From Apostichopus japonicus (Eukaryota > Echinodermata > Holothuroidea > Aspidochirotida > Stichopodidae), in contig NC_092564.1 of assembly GCF_037975245.1 (NCBI RefSeq), forward strand, positions 15,007,984 through 15,071,983: DNA of 64,000 nucleotides. The letters are read 5' to 3'. Position 1 is the first letter of the stretch, and every line of letters starts with the position of its first letter. Shown here in pieces: positions 24,700-34,714 of this stretch. The notes under the pieces are model-generated. The model was given only the letters and a program-made list of their open reading frames with translations, did no database searches and was not told the DNA's origin. Position numbers and translations under genes: made by a program.

Positions 24700-25143
24700 C
24701 AAAGGCGTAGGAGCCAAATTGGATTTGGGGCTGTAACGACTTGCCCCCAAAAAAAAGCCAAAATTTTTCGCGCGCAAAGCGCGCGTTTAACATGTCGATG
24801 CCAATGTCATATAAGCAAGCATCAGTCATTACATTGCATGGCATCGTGTGCCTTAAAGATCCGTGAAAGTTGCATAGTATACCGCCGGATGCTAATGTAA
24901 ACAACCAAATATCTTAGGTAGATGGAGAAAAAGCATATAGATCCATTTATGTCAAAACTCTCTTTTACAGTAGTAATGTCGGCCAAGCTTACAACTTTAT
25001 TTTAATTACCAAGGAGATCATTTTTAAGCTATTCATTGCTATTTATTTTTCTTTCAGTAGGTGCCCGAAAAAATGGGAAAAATTTGGTTGCGTGAAGGGG
25101 GGAGGGGGCTGCAGCCCCGCCTCCTACGGGACCTACGCCTATG
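24700..25143. mobile_element. Nested hAT-like MITE with 8-bp target duplication
   Basis: This 444-bp element has ends CAAAGGCGTAGG and CCTACGCCTATG (11 of 12 pair). TGTGTAGT is duplicated exactly at 24692-24699 and 25144-25151, diagnostic of hAT-type insertion. A related end with CTCCTACGCCTATG is at 29979-29993. No coding capacity. It sits inside the element at 23870-25821 and is therefore younger. Confidence 0.85.
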
Positions 25144-26439
25144 TGTGTAGTGTTCGGTTTCGATATACCTGATATCGCAAATATCTGCTATTTGTCATTT
25201 CCGAAACCAAGTTTTATAATAGCCATTATAAGAGGTTGCAATATTTCTACACCAAGAAATTAACTGTGTCGGAATTTTCCAAAATTTCCTCACCAACGTT
25301 CTTCATCATACTTTCCTCTACTCGTGCAATTTTGACCTGTCTGTCAGGGGTTAAAGGAGGTTTTTCTATATTGGTTGTCCATAGATAGAATTTTGTGCAA
25401 CATTATGGGTATGTTTTCAAGTGATTTTTATTCACGAGGAATGTGAATTTTCAAATTCTCAACAAATAATGGGCTTAAAACCTTGAAAAGTGGGGCTTTC
25501 GGATATTGTGGGCCGTGACGTAGAATCACCTACAAAAGCAATGATCCATAGGATATGCAATGAGGTCGAACATGATGTGTGACTGATGACAATCTTCAAA
25601 AAGGTTATGGATGGGGAAAAAAACTTTTGGGAAATACTTGGTTCTCAGGCAAAAGTGTACATCTGGTTGCTCATTTTCAAGCCCGAGAAGTGCCATTTCC
25701 GGTGATCTGGGGGGTATCAAAACCAGAAATTTTCTTGTACGCTCCGCGCCAACCGATAGTGGCGCTTCGCTTAGATAGTAATTCGCGCCCCCCGGGTTAG
25801 AAAATCCTGGATACGCGCCTGTATATAGTGTAAAATATAGTATTGTAATGATAAAATTGTAAGTTTGTAAGTAATATCAAACTGAAATGTGGTAACCTTA
25901 GTCTTGTTAACGGCAGAAAACGACTAATACTTATAGTCTGTTCAAACGTTAGAGGCACAAGCAAGTATAACTCCCCCCCCCCCCCCCGACTGAATAAAAC
26001 TAAGGGGTGTATCCATACAGTGTAGAGTGAGGAGGCAGATGTATATATCACTCCCCCCACTTTGCAAGAAGAGGAGGGTAGGGGAACCCTCTGCCCCACC
26101 CAGTTACTACGCCTATATGTGCATTCCTGGTATTGATCAAACGTGGTTAACATAAGCCTATACTGCTGATTCGAAACGATTCACGGAATTTGTCTGAAGT
26201 GCATAACTACGACAACACTGTAAACATTAGTTAGTCACGAATGGCAAAATTCTAGTCACAGTGACTAGATTTAGCTAGTCATTACCAATTCATTGGTTGC
26301 AGACCAATTTGCATGGTCGCTCGACTAACATAAATTAGTCACATAAATTTGTACGAACTTTTTTGACACTCACTATGCATATCATGTATGTAAGCGTGAC
26401 GAGAATGTTCTAGTCTTCTGTTTGTTTACTTTCTATAAC

Positions 26440-26490
26440 CTTCAGCTTTGACCAATGACGTCATTATTTTTATCCAATCATCGTACCGTA
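26440..26490 (+). promoter_or_regulatory. Promoter-like CCAAT-CRE-CCAAT cluster inside the CACTG-ended element
   Basis: ACCAAT overlaps a palindromic CRE TGACGTCA (26456-26463), and ATCCAAT follows about 9 bp later. This spacing resembles an animal polymerase II promoter and could drive a gene of the transposon. No clear downstream coding exon was identified. Confidence 0.3.
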
Positions 26491-27501
26491 GAATACCGTG
26501 TGCTCAGCTGATCAGATATCCAAAAATCAGACGACGACCGGCGATTACATGTATACTGTATGCACGTACGTGGTACGTCGTACGTCGTACATTGCGGTCA
26601 TTGCCTAACTGCAGATAGAACAGGGCTATCAACAAAATAAGAAGATTCATAATCATTTAACAAATTGTCAGAAGCAGTTTCAAATTGTCGCCAGTTAGGT
26701 AAGTTCAATCACAACTGAAATTCTAATAAATAATAATTGACACAATTGACATAATGTTCAATGAAGGTTTGAATATCCGCTATATGTTAGGCTGGAAAGT
26801 ATGGGTAAAATTATTACGGTAGGCCTTAGTAAGCTAAACTGTTGCTAACGCTAGGACGAAGCTAGGCTAGGACTAGTAGGAGCTTAGTCTTCCTAGTGTA
26901 GCCCACATGCGCTCGTAGATGAATAGTACTGTAGTAGCAGTAATACACACTTATATGACATATTTTATATAAATGTGTATTATTAGCTAGTACACTAGGC
27001 TAGGCCTATATTCTATAATGTTACGAGCGCCTGTGGTGTACTAGGCTAGCCTACGTCAAGTTTCTAGACACCACTTCGTCTACCACCAACCCGGTCTGCA
27101 TTTCGTGCACTCTAAACTGAAGATCTTCAGAGTGGAACTTACCCTCTGCCAGGGGCGTCAATCCGATTTGAAACGTGGGGGGGACGGAATCGATCCGAGT
27201 ATTCCGGCCGTAAGTACTATCTAAGCGGAGCGCCACCATCGGTTGGCGCGAAGCGTACAAGAAAATTTTTCTTCTGGCAAACCCTCAGATTGCAGGAAAC
27301 GGCACTTCCCGTGCATTATGGCAGAAAGCAACACCCCTAAAATTGATAAAAATGTCCGGCAATTTTTTATTTTGGGAAATATTCTCGAAGGAAGTGATCG
27401 CCATTTATTCCTAAGTTTACCAATTCCTCGTCTCCCAGAAGCGCCCAACATTTAAGATATCGAAACATTTTCGTGTTGGCTGATCCATGATCACCGCCCA
27501 T

Positions 27502-28150
27502 CAAGGGCGGCGGAAGCACTTTTAATCTGGGGGGGGGGGCACCGACATAAAAGGGCACTTTGCAGCAATTCGATTGGACTGATTCAGCCTTATATATTTA
27601 GTACCCTTTACAACTCTTATTGTATTATCTTATTTGTACACACATCACTCCATCAACGCCCCCCCCCCCTCTCAAGGAAAATATGCATACTAGCACTGCA
27701 ATATCCAATGTGCAAATTGGGAAACAAGGAACAAGTTTTCTTTTGAGACAAAATGAGGCGAAATCATGCTAATTGCTAATGTAGGAATCTTCCGAATTAG
27801 AGTTTATTTCTTGTTAATATCTTAACAAATTTGTTTCATTCGAAATAGCTTTGAGTTTGACCCACAGAAATTCACTAAGAGTCAGAAGCGTAGCCAGGAG
27901 TTGCAAAGTTGTATGCACGACTATCTGAGCGGAGCGCCACCATCGGTTGGCGCAGAGCGTAGTAGAAAATTTTTGGTTTTACAAACCCCTCAGATGGTCG
28001 GAAAAAGGCCCTTCCCGAGTGTTCATTCTGGTTCCCTGGCCTCTTGCTAACTTGAGAATCCTCAATTTTTATGTAGAAAATGGGCACATTTTTAACCTGG
28101 GGAAAAGTTTGGGCACGTGCCCCCTGTGCCCCCCGGTTCCGCCGCCCTTG
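27502..28150 (-). mobile_element. hAT-like MITE nested in the 3.6-kb hAT element
   Basis: A 649-bp element with ends CAAGGGCGGCGG and CCGCCGCCCTTG and an exact 8-bp duplication CCGCCCAT (27494-27501 and 28151-28158). It is the reverse-orientation relative of the element at 40475-41133, sharing its whole internal arrangement. No coding capacity. Confidence 0.88.
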
Positions 28151-28566
28151 CCGCCCATGCCCGTGAGAAGTGGTGACTGGGTGAAGAAAAAGCCATGCCG
28201 TTTGAAAACATGGGCAGAAAAAGTGAAAGTAGCGAAACCTAAGGTAAAACGCGCGATAACGAAGTGATTATTTTCCAGGTTAATTGAGACTGTATCAAAC
28301 GCGAGCTTAGGACAAACATATTCAAAGGTAATGGCATTACTAATCCCGATATGTCGTCTTTGAGGTGTGTGGAAAATCCGCAACGACCATCAAAGAGCAA
28401 TTGAATATTTAGTCTACTTTTCGATTTCGAAAACACTTTCTTTTTTTTAAATTATGACAAAATTTTATGACACCTTTGATTTTTTTTCGGGGGGGGGGGG
28501 CCTGTGCCCCCGGGCCCCAATGGGCACGACGCCACTGACCCCAGGGCCTCAGATATAGGCCCATTG

Positions 28567-28927
28567 CAGGGGTGGGCAACCTTTTGAATGAATGGGCCAG
28601 ATTTTAGGAGTGAAAGATTGACAGGGCCGCACCTAACCAACGGCCTGCTGCTGATTTCAAACCTTTGATTCCGAGGACGTTCAAGCAATAGGTGTGTGTA
28701 CTTAATCTGTATTCACAAAACCATAATGTCAATACAGTCCTGTTGATAATTAATGGTGATAATAGATCAACCTGACAGCATCATAAGTGCAGATAAATTC
28801 TAAGCAGCTAGCTCGTTTTTGGTGATGATGCAAAATAGATTGATTTTTTTCTTTTTCTTGAGACATCTCACGGGCCGCAAAAAAATCACTGGCGGGCCGC
28901 ATGTGGCCCGCAGGTTGCCCACCTCTG
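28567..28927. mobile_element. Short hAT-type element with CAGGGGTGGGCAACCT ends
   Basis: The left end is CAGGGGTGGGCAACCT and the right end AGGTTGCCCACCTCTG, which pair almost perfectly. These ends are typical of Charlie-like hAT elements in animals. The 8-bp flanks GCCCATTG and GTCTATCG agree at 5 of 8 positions, all differences being transitions, so the target duplication has probably decayed. Non-coding. Confidence 0.75.
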
Positions 28928-29434
28928 GTCTATCGGAACGATGTCCCAAAATTTCCCCGGACATATAGGTGAAGGAAGCTATCCGCCGCGACTGCATGTG
29001 AGTTTCTCGACTTTCTGTCCTAGGAGTCATACCACAAAATGGTGCATTTCCTCATACGCCATTATTAATAATTTAAATAACTAACTAATAAGGCACAGCC
29101 CATATCCGAGTTCGTATAGCGAGCTTAGCGCAAATTTGGCGCCAGCATGTTAAACCAGGTTGCTAGGTCTACGAGAATACATTTACATGAAATTTGAAAA
29201 CAAGGATAGCAAGACAAACAACTTTTATTATGTTTCAGGACCTCACACATGCGCATGTATCGTCAGACTTAGAATAGGTCCCATGTGAGTGGTGGCTAAA
29301 GTGATGAAGGCATGAAAATAAATCAGTAGTTGTTCGTTGGAGTCCCCAAGCAAGTTACCTCGGTTGCTAGGTGGATTTGCATCTGGTTATCGGGTGAATT
29401 CTGGTCGGAGCGTACTATGTAACCACCATGTACT

Positions 29435-30292
29435 CAGGGACGTAGCTAAGGCCTGATGATTGGGGGGGGGGGGGGGTGTAGTGGCTGAAAATCGGTTTTG
29501 AAGCCAGAAAATTCCAACTGCTGCTTTGTACCCCCACCCTCCCGCTACTCGTCAACGATACGGTCAGTGCCAGTCAGAAAACCCAATCCTTCGCGACTGC
29601 ACTTCTGTTACGAACTTGTTGCGATACATTTGTACCCACTGGCACTCATTTCAAAAACTTATTGCCCCCCCCCCCCCACCCCAACCAAATATTTTTGTGA
29701 AATTCGGGCAATATGCTGATAGCTTTTTTGATAATTTGCAATGTGTTTTTCAGTGGTTATACTGATATTATTATTACCCAACAATTATCACCAATACGGA
29801 AGGGTAATAAGACGGAAAATGATTGTGTGCTATTTGCATACGATGTAAAAACCGATGCATGCCTGTATGATATGCACATGATCATGTGTGATGCGCGCGT
29901 AGCGCGCGAAAAATTTTGGTTATATTTATCGGGCAAGTCGTTACACCCCCCCCCCCCCCCCCCCACAAAACAAATTGGGCTCCTACGCCTATGACGGTAG
30001 CTCTATTAGGCATTTTTTTTGTAGTATTCAAAATCATAAGAAGTTTTGTACGGTGGAGTATAAGAATCGCGAGAAACAATTTCCCAAAGTGGCAAGGAAA
30101 ACGTGGTAAATATGACCGGTTAAAGGTCAATTTTGACCGAAATTTAAAAAAAAATTTACATGAAAAGGCCTAGATAAGCTAGAGTGCGACAGTCGGAAAT
30201 TCCGACTGTCGCACTCCAATTTTCCAACTAGCGTCAGTTTTACCATGGCTTGGGGGTGAGACACACCCACACCCCCTCTAACGACGTCCCTG
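29435..30292. mobile_element. Candidate element interrupting the hAT transposase 3' end
   Basis: CAGGGACGTAGC at the left and GACGTCCCTG at the right form short inverted tips. The right tip falls exactly where the transposase frame leaves the conserved family sequence. There is no matching target duplication. The interval also contains the end of a relative of the 24700-25143 element (ending 29993), poly-G and poly-C runs, and a 35-bp palindrome. Confidence 0.35.
30182..30216. repeat. 35-bp near-perfect palindrome
   Basis: A 17-bp stem GAGTGCGACAGTCGGAA pairs with its exact reverse complement around one central base. No partner copies were seen in the window. Confidence 0.9.
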
Positions 30293-30620
30293 CGCGATGA
30301 ATATGGAACACGATCACATGGTTCAGCCTCTGTTGAGTCATGGTGCTCCGTAGCCTTGTCTTCAAACGCCTCAGAGCACTAAAAGATCTCTCGGCTTCCG
30401 TCGAACTGGCAGAGGAGACGAGGAGCAACCGCAAGAGAGCTTCGACTTCACCAAACATAGCCCGTACCACTGGATTCATCAACTTGAATATTTGTCCATA
30501 CCCTTCAACCGACAACGAATTTAACTGGCCTCGAAATAAAGGCAGACTAAGCTTAAGATTGTTGGAGAGCTCAGGGTACCAACTCACGAGATCTGGGTGG
30601 AATTCTCCATTCAGCAACAT
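30240..30620 (-). pseudogene. hAT transposase C-terminal dimerisation domain remnant
   Basis: The minus-strand frame of 126 aa contains LLLVSSASSTEAERSFSALR and KTRLRSTMTQQRLNHV, the hallmark of the hAT family C-terminal dimerisation region, as in animal ZMYM/THAP-like domesticated and active transposases. The catalytic RNase H-like core and the N-terminal zinc finger are absent. The last 15 or so residues come from a neighbouring repeat, not from the transposase. It lies next to the right end of the 27150-30793 element and belongs to it. Non-functional. Confidence 0.85.
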
Positions 30621-30793
30621 TGAGTGATATTCGAGGATATGAATCCTAAGATGTGTAAGCCGTAACCAAATAGAGCCACGACACTACTCTTTTTCCAAAT
30701 GTGTGGGGGGACATTTGATATTGTTTCAACCATCCATCGAAATGTGGGGGGGACGTGTCCCCCCGTCCCCCCCCCCCTGGATTGACGCCCATG

Positions 30794-33700
30794 CCCTCTG
30801 CTCATGTAGTCTTAAGTACATGGTACTCTTATCTTAGGATTTTTTTGCTAAAGTTGGAAGTACCTTGTGTTAAACTAAGGACAAAAACTCAGTTTCAATG
30901 CATGAAATACCCATAATGTTGTTAGCTTAGGCCTAGGCATAAGGTTCATAGTGGCCGTAAGTGGCGCTATGTTAGTATCCTACTTCCTAGACCAAGTCTA
31001 CACCAGCTGTAGCACAATGTTCTAGGGTTCTGTATCCTAAGTGGAGTGGCTGCTGAGTGCTAATATCCTGGACAGAGAATGTTTTGAGTCTTATTTAGCA
31101 TATGTGCATCAAGGGGATTTGAGCCTACTCAGCCTATCATAAATTTTCTGTTGTTTGTCAATTTTCAGAGAAAGATAATGTGCCAAGTCCTCAGCATTCA
31201 CAGCTATATACTTTGAATGGTTGTTGTATCAATGGACTCAACTGGTTAGATGAGGTAACAACAAATTCCAAACAACTCTGACAGCAGAAATAGATATCCT
31301 GATACATCATGGGAGATCTACTGTAGTAACTATAGGAACCAGTGCTTGCCACCCATGGAGAATAAGGTAATTTGACATTGTTGTTCTTTGACGAGCAACA
31401 AATTTGAATGTTTTATCACAAATTATGCCCCCTATCTACCTCTTGTTCTAATACCTGTCTTTAATATATTGTAACAACCTATGCATAAAGCTTTAAATGG
31501 ACTGGATATGTTATTGAGGTGAACTGTGTATCTAGATAGCATTTCAGTAAGCTTTCCTTTAGACTACTGTACATACTGTTACAGTTAGGCTGTGGTTTAC
31601 AAATCCCAATGATCCAGTTTTGGCAAAGAACACCTTCAAGTTAATTCTCTTATTCTTAGTAACTTAACAGTTGCACTGGAGTGACAGGCAGTATCAGTTT
31701 AACATGTTCCAAACAGTTTAGGAATACATTGGGGTGTGTCCTGTAGGTCAGTTTGGGAGGAATCAGCCGGCTGAGCTAAACAAAAGTAGTTTTCATCACA
31801 TTTCAGAGCCAGAGACGAAAAAGCCCTCCCCGCTGACCCTTCTCTGGATGATGTTTCTGCATGTATGGCAAGCCAGACGAGACCAAGTGGACTATGACCC
31901 GGATACCAATAAAACCTGCAAGAATTCAAAAATGCACCCAACTTGGTCAAGCTTATCAAAATTGGTGACTGGAAATGTTGTTGCAGACGTAGACCTGGTT
32001 ACTGCTTACACAGTATTGCTCATATCATGTGTATTTACACACTGCACAGTGCATACTGAAATCTCTGAAAAGACATCTTTATGGACCAAAAATGATAATT
32101 GCATAGAATTCTGTTGTGGTTTTTAATGTGACGACTATAAAAAAGTATCAATTTGGTATGAAAAAAATTCATCTCTCAATTAAGGTGGCATACTCCTTTT
32201 AGAGTCTATATCCATCCCCTCGATCGTTCTCCTTCAGGTAAGTGCCAAATGCAGCGGAGAACATCTTTTTTGACCTGTTATCAATCATAATCTAGTTTTT
32301 TGTGGCTTGCATGTTGGAGAACATGAATGGAAGTACATGTGGTGAGAAAATTGAGGCAGTTTTAGACCCCTTTAGGCTTCCCAGGAGTAGCGTAGGAAAA
32401 CTGTTTGCCACTGAGTGAAGAGGTTTGTTAACAAGTGACGAAAACTTCCGGCTCGAATAGCAAAATATCTACATGGTCATGATACAGAAAATTGTTAGTG
32501 CCATGAAAGGCCAACTGGTCAGCTATCCGGTGATAGGTAGCATTGAGCCAGTGAAAACTTCTATCTAGACTAAGAGACCACATCACTTTTGTGATTTAGT
32601 GTGTAAGTCAATGGGGCTTTTAATGGGCGTATGCTACCTTAAATATAAGGAACAATCTGTGATATACAGTGCGCATTATGCAATCAGTGAAATAACCACA
32701 GTACGTAAAGACATACAGAAGTTGTGGTGGAATGGTTAGGGCACTGAACACAGGATTCCATGATCGTGGGTTCATGTAACAACCTGGTCGATACGTATGT
32801 ATCTTTAATGAAGACACTTAATCTCAATTGCCTCTCTTTGCCCAGGTGTATAGGGTACCCCGGGAGGTAATTAAAAAATATAGCATTTGCACCGCTTTAT
32901 GGCTGCAATGATATGGGATCTCCCCTGGGGAACATGTAGATGTTGCTAACCATATTGAGCATAATGTGTGATATGTGTTACCAAGGACCATAGATAGTGT
33001 TCCATGAATACTGTGCCAATGTTGCAATGTAAATGGCTAATTTACATTACATTTACAGAGTGTGGCTATGTTACATACTTAACCAAATGCATTTAGGCCT
33101 TTGTTACTTGACCACACTGTATGTCAAAAGTGAAAAAGGAAGGATATTTTTTTGTGTAATGCAAAGAGATAGTTCACTTGAGTATTCAGCATTGATTTAT
33201 AGAAAAAACTGTGGTGAGTCATAAACCAAACTTATGACAAATAATTTCTCAGCAGAAATTGTAGCATATAGCCTACATACACATAATACCGCACACCGGT
33301 TATATTCAATAATGCACACTGGTCATACTACTAGTATGCTATAGTGCATGCCTAAGCCCCACATAAGTGTAGTGTATAAGATCATTGTTTGTGTACTTGC
33401 GCACACCTTTGGGATCAAGCAAAGTTCAAATTATCAGCAAATGATGTTTGATATATCGGGCAAGTCTTTAATTTGGACTTCAGTGTACTTGGAAAAAATT
33501 ACAATCATTAAATGGGGTTAGTGTGATTGAATGTGGGGACTTCATTTAAAATGTACCCCAAAAATTGACCTACAGGGTAAGTTTCTACCATTCAAGACAT
33601 AGCTTATAGTTTGTGATAAAGTACTTCTAGAAATGTTTTAACTACTTTGTTTTCTTTTCACCCTAATGTTGCTTCAAGGATAATAACATATTCGACTTAC

Positions 33701-34470
33701 ATGTTCTGCATTAATATTGTACCATCACATCCATGGTCAGAAACTCATAATAATATCACTTCCAAGTTCCTAATTCGAGATGATAATTATAAGGATATTT
33801 TCTGGCCCTTTTTAACAGCTAAGGTTATATAGAGCTACTCATGGCCTTTTTATACCATTTGATTTGACATGGGGTATTATTTTTAAAAATAAATTTATAA
33901 ATAAGATATATTATTTTGTGTATATTAAATATATGTTATATATATTTATATTTATATTTAAATATTAATTAATATAGGCTAAACTTCTATTTTTATATTT
34001 GAGCTGTGCACTCGCAATTTTTCCCTTTTTCTGTCTGTCCATATCTCTTCCATGCTGCTATTTTGATGAAACTGATGAAGCCCATAATGATGCATGGTCA
34101 GTGGACAATAAGGGCCTTTAAGAAATTGTAGGTATAGGTCCTCAGGGGGTCAAATTGTTTGAAAACTGTTGAGCATTGCCAACTTAATGGCTAAGCATTT
34201 CAAAGTAATCCCATAAGTATTTTCAAGATGTTTTGTGGGAAAAGATTTTGACAATTTTGTAAAAATAAGTTTTCCCAATTGTCCCATAAATATTTATTTT
34301 AGTTTTAAATGTTCTTAAACCTTTAGTGTTTGTTACTGTTCTTTATGAGATGACTTTTAAATGGAATGCTGATTTGTCACATTTTGCATTAATACTGAAT
34401 GTTAATAAAAATTTCCATGAAACTTATAATTTGTGTCACTATCTCATTTCTTAACTAAAAAGTACTTAAT
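30794..34470. other. Right body of the CACTG-ended element: no gene firmly recognised
   Basis: Contains a 130-codon frame at 31734-32126 and shorter exon-like pieces (for example 31169-31253, preceded by TTTTCAG and followed by GAGGTAACA), but none matches a family I know. An extremely AT-rich patch lies at about 33880-33980. This part could hold decayed exons of the transposon. Confidence 0.35.
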
Positions 34471-34714
34471 CTTAAACTAGTCTTGTGACCTAAATAAGTA
34501 GTCACAGTTGCAATGACTAATATTTTTGGTCACTGGACTAAGCTTTGGTCGATAGAGGCATCGTAGTAGGACTAATTTTAATTAGTCAGAAAACTTGATT
34601 TAATTAGTCACAAAACTAATGTTATATAGTCAAATGACTAGAAGAAACTGGTCGATAGAGGCATCGTTGTGACTAATTTTTTTTAGTCATATTGACTAAC
34701 TATTGTTTACAGTG

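Larger units (their letters stand above)
23870..25821. mobile_element. hAT-like composite element hosting a nested insertion
   Basis: The ends CAGGTGCGTATCCAGG (23870) and CCTGGATACGCGCCTG (25821) are inverted repeats with one mismatch in 16. The flanks are (AT)n, so the target duplication cannot be read with certainty. Inside are a purine-rich tract, two copies of a sub-terminal module (24450-24600 and 25670-25790) and the separate element at 24700-25143. No transposase frame is present. Confidence 0.6.
27150..30793 (-). mobile_element. hAT transposon, 3.6 kb, with 8-bp target duplication and nested insertions
   Basis: The ends CAGGGGCGTCAATCC and GGATTGACGCCCATG are inverted repeats (14 of 15 match). 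CCCTCTGC is duplicated exactly at 27142-27149 and 30794-30801. Only the C-terminal part of the transposase remains (30240-30620, minus strand), so the element is internally deleted. Elements at 27502-28150 and 28567-28927 lie inside it. It interrupts the larger element 26216-34714. Confidence 0.88.
26216..34714. mobile_element. Large CACTG-ended DNA transposon (CACTA-like), 8.5 kb including insertions
   Basis: The terminal inverted repeats begin CACTGTAAACA and agree at 21 of 22 positions between left and right ends. Both ends have many sub-terminal TAGTCA/TGACTA motifs, and the right end holds two copies of GGTCGATAGAGGCATCGT (near 34547 and 34649). A 2-bp AA duplication may flank it. Such CAC ends with sub-terminal repeats suggest the CACTA/CMC group, but no transposase was recognised. 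About 3.6 kb of the length is a hAT insertion at 27150-30793. That one element spans the full interval is inferred from the ends. Confidence 0.55.

Noticed and set aside
24590-24904. Overlapping frames on both strands around transposon ends
   Set aside because: They cross target-site duplications and inverted ends, so they cannot be single genes.
25976-25987. Long C or G runs (also at 29461, 29946, 37531) as functional elements
   Set aside because: They occur at internal positions of G/C-rich transposon ends, vary between copies, and their exact length may be unreliable.
31734-32126. A 130-aa protein-coding gene
   Set aside because: No recognisable family, atypical composition at both ends, an acceptor-like site inside it, and location within a transposon body.
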